64,000 bases of DNA from Ciona savignyi (taxonomy: Eukaryota; Chordata; Ascidiacea; Phlebobranchia; Cionidae). Under the pieces are notes generated by a model. It did not search any database, had not been told where the DNA came from, and saw nothing but the letters and a program-made list of their open reading frames with translations. Positions 18,986-30,024 of this stretch are shown piece after piece. The DNA lies in NCBI GenBank assembly GCA_000149265.1, contig CH003126.1, forward strand, positions 1,557,688-1,621,687, in the 5' to 3' direction. How positions within the stretch are numbered: position 1 is the first letter of the stretch; each line of letters opens with the position of its first letter. The translations under genes were made by a program, and so were the position numbers.

Positions 18986-19456
18986 AACATATTCAATTCG
19001 TTGATGCAATCCACTCCAATGTAAAATATATAATATTCAAACTTAAGAGAAGATGATATCGCCAACATTTTGCACTTAAAGAGCCATTTCAACCGATATA
19101 GCACGAAATATAAATCACTCAAAGCCGCGAAACTAATAATATTTTTGCAATGAAAACAGCACTGTGTGAGATAAAGACGTCAGTGTTTTTCTGTTAGTTT
19201 TACTTCGGTATATTTATGGGTATTGAATTTATTAATGGGTATTAAACTTATTACGCGCTCGCCACTTTAGAGATAAAAATAATATTACTTGTACCAGAAG
19301 GATAAAAGAGGCGCGTCCAGAGTCGCAGTTTTTATTACCTAATTTTTGTCTTAATCTAGTTTTATTCATTACAATTGAAAGTCTTTATTAAAGAACCAAA
19401 TAACAGCTCAACTTGCTTTATGGGGCAACGAAACGTACTAACGTTCAGTTCATTGG

Positions 19457-19690
19457 TCCGACCGGTTATAGTCTGGTGGTTTAGTGCGACGTCTTTCAAC
19501 CGAAAACAAGGCACTTAACGGACATTGCATGAACCCAGCGGATTAATGGGTTCTACTAAATTGAAGAAACGTGTGAATCATACGCAACACACTACAATAG
19601 CTCCGGTAACCCGACGATGGGCGCGAGTTTATCTGACGACAACCCCCTTGGTTTTTCCACTCACGGGAACAAACATAAATATCACAAGAC
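19457..19690 (+). mobile_element. SINE family A with internal deletion
   Basis: The head (gtctggtggtttagtgcgac) passes directly into aaggcacttaacggacattg, so the B-box region is deleted. The body continues to ccactcacggg. Confidence 0.8.
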
Positions 19691-21554
19691 TATTAATAAA
19701 TAATCGAAAGAATCTATGGTTCTGCCTTGCACCAGATTTCTATCAGAACAACAGAAGAAAAAATAACTTTTGTGTGCCCCCTAGCGCTGTGGAAAAGTAC
19801 ATCGGGACCGCAAGATTTTAATATGTTTTGGAAAATATTTTCATTATCTCTATAATGCAAGTTTAACGTACAAATTCTGTTACTAAAGCCATTGATAACA
19901 GGGCCAAAATATATTTTTTAAGGTCTGTAAAATTATTCTAGTAGTTTGCCATAAACTTTGAACCCATTACCCCACCCAACAGTAGAATTTTTTTTTCTCA
20001 AATTACCCAGTCGGTAGTTAATAAACATCTATATTTCTATATGTGTTGCTTAGCTAAACAAAGCTTTTAAACAAAATACGGTTGTATGAAGCTCAGCTCA
20101 GGTTTTTATATCAGACCATACCAAAATTATGTATTTTTCCTATTGTTACGTAACAAAACACGTAACATGACGCAGTACAGCACCACTGCCTCATCTGTCT
20201 GAGAAAAGTTTCCAATTAATTGTTTAAACTCTATCTTAAGTTCAAGCTGAACTCTCACCACCGAGCAAAATTTGCGGCGGCGTGCGCTTCATTAAGTTTT
20301 GTTTAGATTTCGTGGTCTGCATTCCACACGTAATTGTAATCTGTAGAAAGCTCATTTGTGGATAGAGGTTTGATAAGAATACTATGATGACTATGATAAA
20401 AAAATACATTTAGATAGGTGCTAGGACTCGCCATTTTCACATCCCTGATTTGCCATTGTTCTCCTGCTATATTGCACCGTGCTCGACCTCTTAGGATTGA
20501 CACGGAACATCGTATGCTAAATGTGTATTTCACCGATAGGGCTATGGCACTAAAATTACAACATCTTCCGAGATCCTTGATCAAAATTCGGTATGATGAC
20601 CTTTTGACCGAAGGGCCCACGCGCTGCCAAGGGAGTTAATTGACAGAGGTGAAATATTCTGACGTACGCGACTCCTATACATGTTTTGCATTCCCGCCCA
20701 TCAGCATTGTATAATTTAAAATTCCACACAATCCACACGCTCGTGACGTAATCTTGAGAAGGTCAACTCCAATAACGCTCTCAGTTGTCTGGATACGATC
20801 TTTAAGAGTAGCTGTCACAGTGCGACCGCAGATTGGAGACGTAGTAGGTAGAGTAATTGTAGATATTGATCACGTATTTTGTACCCCACAATTAAATTGT
20901 GTTTTAAAGAAATTATGGTGTTTCGGTTTTATAATATTCAAACAGTTTCATAATATCTTTTCTGGACGCACGCAATTGGCCAAAATTAATCGCTGTGTGC
21001 ATGTCAATATAAGTGAATTTAAAATGGTGCACCTTAAATTCCTTTTTCTAAATTACTTGCTTTTTGCAAAATTTCAATGTATTACTGCCAACAAATTTCT
21101 CATTAATTATTTCACTTTTTTCGTCAGAACCCTCTTGCGCTTTTCGATTTCGTAAACTCTAAATTTAGCTTCAACCTTTTATAAAGTTGTCGTGCTGCCA
21201 AATGATAGCCTGGCTAGCGTTAAAGCCGAGATAAGTGGCCACCTGCTAATGGTTTCCGTTGTCAAACCTCGGTGTAAAAAGATGAGCGTACCCAGACTTG
21301 ATGAGCTTTTATGGCATCGACGGTGCGACAACCTTGTACGAGAAGTTTCGTCCAGACGATAATTCCCGGTACTAGCGTCAACATATATGTCGTAGGCTCG
21401 TTCGATAATTTTTAAGTGATTCAAAATAACCAAGAGGCAGCCAGCCATCAAAGGTAGAATTTCGAATAGCCCGTTTAGTATAGTTTTAATATAACGTAGC
21501 AGTTTTGTTTGATTAATTTAGCTTTTGTTTCATAAAGGTTATGCGGATTTGACA
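19691..21554. other. Intergenic stretch upstream of the CUB-NTR gene
   Basis: I see no gene I can defend. Several medium open frames occur on the minus strand (20303-20620, 21179-21451) and plus strand (20754-21155), none with a complete domain. A minus-strand frame near 20760-20870 reads ...SVIGVDLLKIT, reminiscent of the end of a retroelement protease, but nothing around it supports that. Confidence 0.5.
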
Positions 21555-24500
21555 ATGAAACTTGTCACTTTATTTTTGTTGACTTGTAGCGCTTTGCTTA
21601 CCTACTGCCAAATAGAAGAAGAAAGCAGGTATAGTAGTTTTTTGACTAAGCTTTTCGCAATAACAAATAGTTTGCAATTGACCGTAACTAATAAAGAATG
21701 CGGTGGTCTTGAAATAGGAAGTGCGTAAATTGAATAGACTATTGAGAACGGCACAATTTACCTTCAACATTTTCCCCTTAATTCTGTTCGTGTTAAGCAG
21801 ACAGTTACGTCTATTTTACGCATTATGCGTTGTATCAGTAATAAACATTATACTGTGAGTTTAAAAACTCATTTTTGTTCTATTGGAAATGTTCATTCTA
21901 GCGATACATTAGTGTTTCGATAATATCTTGTCGATGGCTTTACTAATCGACATTTACTAATCGACATTTACTCATCGACATTTACTAATCGACATTTACT
22001 AATCGACATTTACTCATCGACATTTACTAATCGACTTTTACTAATCGACTTTTACTATCCTAGTGTACACAACGTTTGCAACCAGACAATCTCGGCCGGA
22101 CAGGGAATTATCACGTCGCCAAATTTTCCCAATAACTACGACCCAAACACGTATTGTAAGTGGCAAATACGTGTCGAGGATGACAGAACAGCGGTAGTCG
22201 AATTTAGGTGAGTTATGTTGGTAATAATGATAATAAATTGATTATCATTGACGATAAGTTAGTCTTTCACACGTGCATTGTTAGACGCCTTTTGCCCAAA
22301 GTCGACTTTATACTGCATTGTTACATCTATAGTTTTAGTTCATATTTATTCGATATAGAAATCACTTTGTTTATGTATTTAAAATAAAGTATGTTCATCA
22401 GAATACAGCCGTAAAACAACACCGAGTGTCAAATAATACATGTTCATGCATCCTTTGTGTGTTAAAAACCTGTTTCTTTAGGTACTTTAACGTTGAAAAC
22501 AGTCCAAATTGTGCGTATGACAATGTCCAGATTTACAACGGTCCTTCTACGTCACATCCGCCCCTGGGGACATTTTGCGGACCCTTTCGACCGAATCTTG
22601 TGGTCTCTACGTCCAACCGCATTCTTCTGACGTTTAAAAGCGATGACAGCACCCAAAAGACCGGATTTGTGGCGGCGTTTTATTCCATACACCTGCAACG
22701 AGCCGGTAAATTTTATTTGAAACGGTTTATTTGAAATATGAAAAACGGTCCTAGTGTCGAGCCCATCTTGGGTTCGAAACTTGGGGCGGCAACAAAACTA
22801 ACACATTCTGGAGCCTTGGGTTTGAAATCCTCCCAAAGAAATTGAACAAAAAATTATACATATATACTTTGAAAGAAACAGTAATGCTTTTAGGTAATCA
22901 ATTGAACGTATTGGCTAAATTTGACAATTTGGGCATATGTTCCATCACTGTTTCGGCAACTGTTCGGCACTAACCTGATGTGAGAACCAGACAGACAAAT
23001 TTAACCCGTTTCTCTCCATATCCATGTCTCAGAACCAAATTCGTGCGGCGGTCTGCTGACCGACGATGAAGGCTCTTTCCATAGCGTCAACTTCCCGAAA
23101 TCCAACTACCCGAATAGTATGACGTGTGTGTGGCATATCCGGACTTCCCCCGATAGAAGAATCGTGTTACGTTTTGGCAAAATGACATTAGAAAGCTCGG
23201 AGAATTGCAGATTCGACTCTGTGACTATCCTAGGGGGATCCACCGATTCCGATACCTCCAGGTATAATGTGTTAATAATATGCCATAAAGGCTTTTTACA
23301 CACTCTGTATGCCTAATTCTATCCATATAACAATATAACTTATATGTTTGGTGGTCGCTTAACCGATCAATAAATTACAGCGATGTCAGGTTTTTTTTAA
23401 ATAATGAAATCAAAAAAAAGTTGGCCGTTTCGAAATCCCATCTAGCAGATTACAAATACAGGTTCGAAACCGGCACAACAATTGCTCCTCGCATGGTTGG
23501 GTGGGTTCTCAAAAATGATTAAAAAATACACTTTTTCTGCCGTATGCAACAAAAATTGTTATATTGGGAAATCAGTCCGTTCCGACTTAAGGTAGCTTGC
23601 CCTGTGTATAAATCCTACCTGCTGCATTCCCTCAACATATGGGTTAAAAATACACGTATGTCAAATAAAGTATGAATTACATTAAATGTTTACTGAAGCA
23701 TTGCATACTGTTTTGAAATCTATTTTAATACAAATTCTTAAATATCGATAGATTCCTAGGACGGTACTGCAAACGCTCTGAGACACCCACCGACATTCAA
23801 TCTCCTGGGAACGAAATGTACGTGACCTTCTCTAGCGACTCTAGCGGCAATGATGCCGGGTTCGATGCCACGTATGCCACGAAGGTGGCGGAATTCGACG
23901 TTCAAGCGACCACTTTAAGTAAGTTGGGTCATATTGTACGGTCGTGTGGCCTAATGGTTAACGATACATATAACGACTTCCATACAAAAACGGTCCTAGT
24001 CGGTTTATGAAAAGATGGGTTCATATTAGCTTACTGGGGTTATGCGAATAAATGGTGTGCGCACCACACAAAATGGTCCTGACAGCGGGTACAGTGGCAA
24101 GGGTTCAAAACCATGCCAAAATGAGACAGTAGGGCGCATATTTACGAGCACTACTGAAGCTCAGGTAAAATAGTGCTAAAGGTGGCGGGATCGAACTTTA
24201 TATACGATAATCGCTTGTTATATTAACGGTTGTATAATTGACCCAGTAAGCTAATGGGTTTAAAATATAAAAAAAAGTAAAAAAGTCGCCAAAGTATTAA
24301 GCATACAACAACTTTGTCAACTGTGATTGGCGACAACCATAAGTTTTCTAACAAAAACAGTCTCAAAAATTATTTGACGATAAACATTTTTTAAAAAGGG
24401 CCAGCTGTAGAAGTAAGAGCGTGTCCGTACCTGCAAGAACTCACGTCACCCGGCACCATTACCAGCCCGGGCTACAAAACGGTAGGGGGTTACCCTAACC

Positions 24501-27500
24501 TGTTAAACTGCGGATGGCGACTGATGGCGCCGCGGGGAGCAAGAATTCGACTTCGGATCGTTAATTTTGATTTGGAAGCAGATAAGACGGGCGATTGTTT
24601 CTACGATTATGTTGTAATACATGATGGGGGGTAAGTATGGGCTAATTTCAAAATAATACAAATGACACACATAATACCGACTGTCATGTCCACTTAAGTT
24701 AAATGTAATATTATAAATGTATGATAAAACGCCCAATTAAAAAAGGGCATTTTTGATTGTATAGGCATTATATAGGAGCACAAATACGGTATTCTGGCTA
24801 GACAGCACTGTTCAGTTTTAACTAATTCAGTCCGCCAGGCCCATATATCACACAAAAGTGACGTAAAGGTTAAACATGGGCTGTTACAAAACAGATTATC
24901 CCAAACTAGGTTTCCTTGTCTCAGCGCTACAAATACGCTATTGAGTCATTTGACATTTGCACTTTCCAACCGCACCATGAATGTCTGATTTGTATTTACA
25001 CTGGGCGTAAAAACGCAAAGTATAAACTTTATCTTTGTGGAATCTTAAACGACTGAAAAATGCAGAGAATCAAATCCCATATTTAAAAAGACAAATAGCT
25101 GATAGGGTTAATAGTTTAGTCCAAACCGATTTGACTCGCTTAACCACATGTTAAGTACTCAGTCATCCAACAACATACGTCTGTTATATAATGAGTTCTA
25201 CATTAATTGCCTTTATCCCTTTTCCAAATGTAAATGGATTTTTATTTAAAAGTACAACTGACTAGAACTTTTATAACAACAAGCATTTAAGATAGTCATA
25301 CCGGTTAGTCTGGTGGTTTAGTGCAATGCCTTTCAACCGAAAGGTTGCCGGTTCGAAACTGGTCGATTGTGTCCTTCGGCAAGGCACTTGACGGATTTTG
25401 ACTTAACACAGCGGATAAGTGGGTTCTACCAAATTGAGGGAACATGTCTATCATATACAACACACTGCAATAGCTTCGGTAACCGGACGGTGGGCGCGAC
25501 GTGATCTGACGAGTGCCCGTGTGTTACCCCCCTTGGTTTTCCCATTAACGGGGATAATCATGAATATGAATATTCTACCCTATACTATATCAAATGCTTA
25601 TTTCTGATCCAGCGAGTTAAGTTCAAATCACCTGATGAACAAGACTTGTGGCAGTCTGTCCAGCAGATATGTGACGTCATCCGGCAACGAAATGACGATA
25701 AGAATGGTTACGGACGGTAGTGGAAACGCGGACGGATTCCGCTTTACGTACGAGTTCATTTCGCCAACTAGTAAGTAGATGGTGGCACATGTGTTACATT
25801 TTTTGGAAACGAATAGCGCGGAATTGTAAAATAGTCTTTTTTAGATCGCCCCAAGTTTTGAAATGATCATTTCAGCGTCATTAAGACCGGTTTTGTACAG
25901 CATTTCTGTGTACATCAGTCGTGTTGACCATTCGGCCATGGTACCGTACAAATTTAAAATCAGGCATCAAATTCTTGTGGTTTTTGTGCCATTTAATGGT
26001 TTTCTAATGTGTCGCTCTCTGCACATCGCTAAAAACTGAATTTTAATGATCTAAATATTGGAAATAATATATACGCATATATCCAGACAGACGTGGGTGT
26101 AGGAGGCAGTCAGCCAATTATTCTTCTTATCTCTCCAATACAAACTGACCACACAAAATTACTGGCACTCAAAATCCTGCCACAGAAAGTCTTTTTTTTA
26201 ACTTGAAATTAAAGCTTGGATTTGCAGTCCAAACTCTACACATCCTTTAACATTTTCTCTCTGTACATCGGGAACTTTCCCTAACAAAACAGCTAGCAGA
26301 TGCACAACCAACACCTTTATTTCACGACGCTCTGCTTTACTATAACAAGCTTCACAGGCTAAAAACTGTCGCGCAGTTTAGCACATGCTGCTACTAACCA
26401 AACATACATTGTAGAATGACTAACCACCATTGTTACTTAGCAAAATATTTAAATGCCGTGGGTAAACGAGTACACTCGTCAATTCCGGCCGTGCATATTG
26501 GTATATTAATTGGTTATACGATATCTATACACAGAAATCTTCCAAATTTCATTTTTTAGGGTGGGTAATTATGCGTTTTTTATTAGGCGTTAGGATTTAG
26601 AGCCAAAGGTGGAATAGGTCATGACCTATTTTATGGTTGAATTTCTACAACATATTTTTTAATCCATTCCTCAGCAACAACAATCGCAACCACAACAACG
26701 AGAACAACAACAACAACAACGACAAGAACACATCAGGCGGTAACGTCACCAACTACGACAACCGCTGAAACACAGGCCACTGCATGTTCGGTCGATTGTA
26801 TTGAGAACAACGACATCTCAATGTCGATTTGTACCTTCTCCCATGGTGAGCAATCTTCTTGTCGTAACCTGTTATTTATTTTATTTATTCGTTTCTGATT
26901 AGCCGGTTGTGGCCAGGTTCTGACTGGTGTATGATCCGCAAATTTGGCTATTCAAAAAGTATTGAACCGTCAACCGAAAGTTACTTCTTAATCTAAGCGA
27001 ACTTTGCCAACTACTTTGGGTTGCTAAGAGGACTTTGCCCGAACAAAATGGATAAGTGCCTTGAACAAAACTATCTCAACATTTACCGGGCTAAGTTTCG
27101 ACACCGTGTTGTTCTACACAAAGTCCGTTTATAAATATTCAATTCTGTAAATGTATTAGTCGCGTTAACCATTCTACCACACGACCCAACAATACTACCT
27201 CAGCATCTCTTTTTTTACTGGGCCACGTTTCAAACCCATGATGGGCTCGTTACTCGGACTGTTTTTGTATCAGCATCTCTATCAGATTAAATACACATTG
27301 ACAGACCTCGTAACTCCAGTGAAAATGCGTTATTTCATCTTCCACATATTTTAACTACCCATTTCCCTGGGATAAACGTGACATGATGATTTAATTATTT
27401 TATTGACTTGGTTTTATTTAAAAAAGGTGGCCACTCGATTGCTTTGTGAAAGCGCACATTGCTTCTGTGGGCTTGCATGAAACAACCATTGGATTGATTT

Positions 27501-27930
27501 TTTATACAAGTCCGACGCATAATCGGTTTAGCTAATCAAATCACTTAAATATATATCCACAGCGCTTCTTGTAAAAGTTGTGCGGGTTCGACCGCGTCAA
27601 GCAGGAGGAAGTAAAGCGCTGGTCGTGGTTCTGAAAAATTTCAAATCCGGTACTCTTACCGTGCCCACCAAAAAGAAATCAAAACTATGGCTTGACATCC
27701 CTTGTCCCGACTGCTTTGGTAGTTTAACTAGGAGGTCCAGATACTTGGTTATCGGTTCCATGGCCACTGAAAACGGCGCGCAGGTGAACGAAGGGGATTT
27801 CGTTGCGAAGTTAAAACGCAACATGCTTCGTACGGCGAAGAAATCATTGCGTCGATGCCGAAGAGTCAGAAGGCACGGCAGAAGAAAGAGAAGAAACAAG
27901 CGCAAAGGACGTCGTCAGGTCTCCTTATGA
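21555..27930 (+). CDS. Secreted protein with three CUB domains and an NTR domain (PCOLCE-like)
   Basis: Nine exons: 21555-21628, 22064-22207, 22482-22705, 23033-23261, 23752-23918, 24405-24630, 25613-25770, 26675-26845, 27563-27930. Phases agree and the sum is 1761 nt (586 aa). The order is signal peptide (MKLVTLFLLTCSALLTYC), CUB1 (exons 2-3, with ITSPNFPNNY and NGPSTSHPPLGTFCG), CUB2 (exons 4-5), CUB3 (exons 6-7, with ITSPGYKT), a Thr-rich linker plus the first NTR cysteines (exon 8), and the rest of an NTR domain ending in an Arg/Lys-rich tail (exon 9). Each CUB is split over two exons. Procollagen C-proteinase enhancers have two CUBs and an NTR, so this is a related layout with one CUB more. 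An extracellular matrix or protease-modulating role is likely but not shown. The exon 6 acceptor could instead be six bases further on (24411). AATAAA occurs at 28043-28048 and 28051-28056. Confidence 0.92.
21944..22058 (+). repeat. 14-bp minisatellite directly before a splice acceptor
   Basis: About eight copies of tcgacatttactaa, with variants tcgacatttactca and tcgacttttactaa. It ends a few bases before the exon 2 acceptor (tatcctag) of the CUB-NTR gene, so the array occupies the region expected to hold the branch point and pyrimidine tract. Confidence 0.85.
23935..24010 (+). mobile_element. SINE family B fragment
   Basis: ggtcgtgtggcctaatggtt followed by catacaaaaacggtcctagt, matching 18650-18720. 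It lies in intron 5 of the CUB-NTR gene. A partial copy of the downstream half is at about 22740-22800. Confidence 0.6.
25299..25590 (+). mobile_element. SINE family A, close to an exon
   Basis: Near full-length copy (ccggttagtctggtggttta head to attctaccctatac tail). Its tail ends about 20 bp before the exon 7 acceptor of the CUB-NTR gene. Confidence 0.85.
27165..27262 (-). mobile_element. SINE family B, reverse, rearranged
   Basis: Reverse-complement blocks of family B (gcgttaaccattctaccacac, then gtttcaaacccatgatgggctc) in an order suggesting two adjoining partial copies. Located in intron 8 of the CUB-NTR gene. Confidence 0.5.
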
Positions 27931-29005
27931 TTAAACAATGATCCAAGGCTTGATATACCACTGATTTCATGTGTAATTTCCTGCCTTTTGTTCCTGCATG
28001 TTGTCTAAAATTCAAATTTAATAATCCCTGAATCAAGGATTAAATAAACGAATAAAAGTGATCGATCAACGATAAATACAGTGTAGGCGTACCATAGTCA
28101 CGCCACGGTATCTATTTGAGTACATTTATGAGGTAATATATTCGGAATATTCACTATCGTGGTTTATCACCAAAATGACACTGAAATGTTATTCAGCCAA
28201 CATCTATTAAAAGTTTCGGTTGAACATTTTGTTAGGGTACACATTCTTAGTAAATTGTCAATCCTCAGTAATGCACACTTTGCATTACATCTGCTAGTCC
28301 GAAAGTAAAAGTACTAGGTTGTAAATTATGGTAGTTTTTTCAGAAACCATCATATTGAAACCAAAGAAATTCCTCGGAGCCGTAAAAAAGTGGGACGTTT
28401 TTCCAGGAATTTGTCTTCTTTTGGGTAGATCTCCTGACCAGATGCTGTATATTAGATAAGATTTATTTAAATGTTAGTTCATAAGCCTATGTTTCTTATA
28501 GAACGACGTAAAAAATTACGCGTGCTATGTCATCTCGACCTTTTCATGGAGTTTTTGCATCTAAACGTTAATTTACAAATTGTTAGATAAGAGGATCTAG
28601 ATATGTTAAAATTTATTTTAGGGGTGATAGGCCTAGGAGAATTTGTCGGAGATAAAACGTTTAAGTTTGCTTGTTAAAAAAACGCGTAACCAGTTGCTTC
28701 AATTTAAATTATGTTTGGGTAAATGTTAATCCGTCAACCAATGTTGTTTCAAACAGAAACACATGACGATATAACCTCAACAGATTTGGGCTCGTCTAAA
28801 CGACATCGTGTTTCTTTAATATTGTTGAATGATTTATCCCGATTGCTACAGTTTCATTTCTACAAGCATAAATTTGTATGGTTACTCGGGATTTTGACGT
28901 AGCCCAACGGTGACCAAACCGCAAATAAATTAGTTTTTAGGAATTAGCTTTTTAGGCATAGCGCTTGGCATAAGACGGAGAAATGAAGTCACGTGTCTGG
29001 CTCGG
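27931..29005. other. 3' flank of the CUB-NTR gene and intergenic DNA
   Basis: After the poly(A) signals near 28043-28056 I see only AT-rich DNA. One short match to the ctagagagtgtc-type repeat family is near 28850-28910 (tttctacaagcataaatttg). Confidence 0.55.
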
Positions 29006-29252
29006 GATAGGATATTCATGTTTATCCCCTTGAATGGGAAAACCAAGGGGGTTAAACACACGGTCAATCGTCAGATCACCTCGCGCCCATCGTCGGGTTA
29101 CCGAAGCTATTCCAGTGTGTTGTATATGATAGACACGTTCCTTTAATTTGGTAAAACCAATTTACCGCTGGGTTCAGGCAATATCCGTAAAGTGCCCAAG
29201 GACACAACCGACTAGCTAGCGACCAGTTTCACACCTGCAACCTTTCGAATAA
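29006..29252 (-). mobile_element. SINE family A, reverse
   Basis: Runs from gggataggatattcatg (tail side) through caatcgtcagatcacctcgc to accagtttcacacctgcaac (head side), with only the first bases of the head missing. Confidence 0.88.
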
Positions 29253-29576
29253 AATGCAATCCAGGAAAAATCCCCCCAAAAAAGAAAATCCCTGTCGGAG
29301 AAAAACCCTAAAATTCAGGTTTGTGCATATCTTGGTAGTGATCTACCATATCAGCTTGTATCAGTGCGATATAGCATCTTCTTTGAAACGTTTTGAGGAA
29401 GAGGTGAAAAATATACTCCTAAAAAATGTATGCCTTTTTAACATGTATGGAAAGTGAAATTTGACAGTTACCGAAGCTATTGCAGTGTGTTAAATACATT
29501 AGAGTTGTTTCTTTTGTACTCCGGAGTCTTATAAAAACGAAACTGCTGTCAACGCGAAATGACCGGTTTAATAACT

Positions 29577-29582
29577 TTTATT
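29577..29582 (-). terminator. Candidate poly(A) signal of VWA-Cache copy A
   Basis: AATAAA on the minus strand, about 440 nt after the stop codon. The surrounding sequence (accggtttaataacttttat) is shared with the flank of copy B at 49721-49750. Confidence 0.45.
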
Positions 29583-30024
29583 TACATTAAAAAGTGTGTG
29601 TAAAATAAGTTGACACTTTCAATGCGAATAATGCCGCCCTGTAATTGTTGGAAATTAAAGCCACGTTTTTCCTGCGTCACACAAATTCAGAACCATGTAA
29701 AACCAAAACCGATTAATTGTATATACGTGTACAATGAGTAGATCTTAAACAATCTATATAAATACAGACGGAATGCACCCAAAATAAAAGTAAATGGAAC
29801 GGCTGCATAAATAAACAAAAGAGCTCCAAATCCACAGTGACTGATGCAAATGCAACAAAATGTCTTCAAGCAATATAAAAACAATTGTACGAGCTCTACA
29901 ACCGAACCTTTGTTTTTATATTCCCTAACGAAATATGGACACTTTTGGCGGCAGAATAAACAGAATTAAATTGCAAAAAAAGGTAATATCCTTCAAAATA
30001 ATATTCAAATCCACAAAGTATCTG

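Noticed and set aside
20303-21451. Minus-strand frames with VIGVDLL and YDIYVDASTGNY, resembling retroelement or Cache pieces
   Set aside because: The motifs are short, lie in different frames and in the wrong order for a retroelement polyprotein, and no supporting domain was found nearby.
21944-22058. Regular short repeats resembling a CRISPR array
   Set aside because: The units are contiguous 14-mers without spacers, in an intron of a eukaryotic gene.
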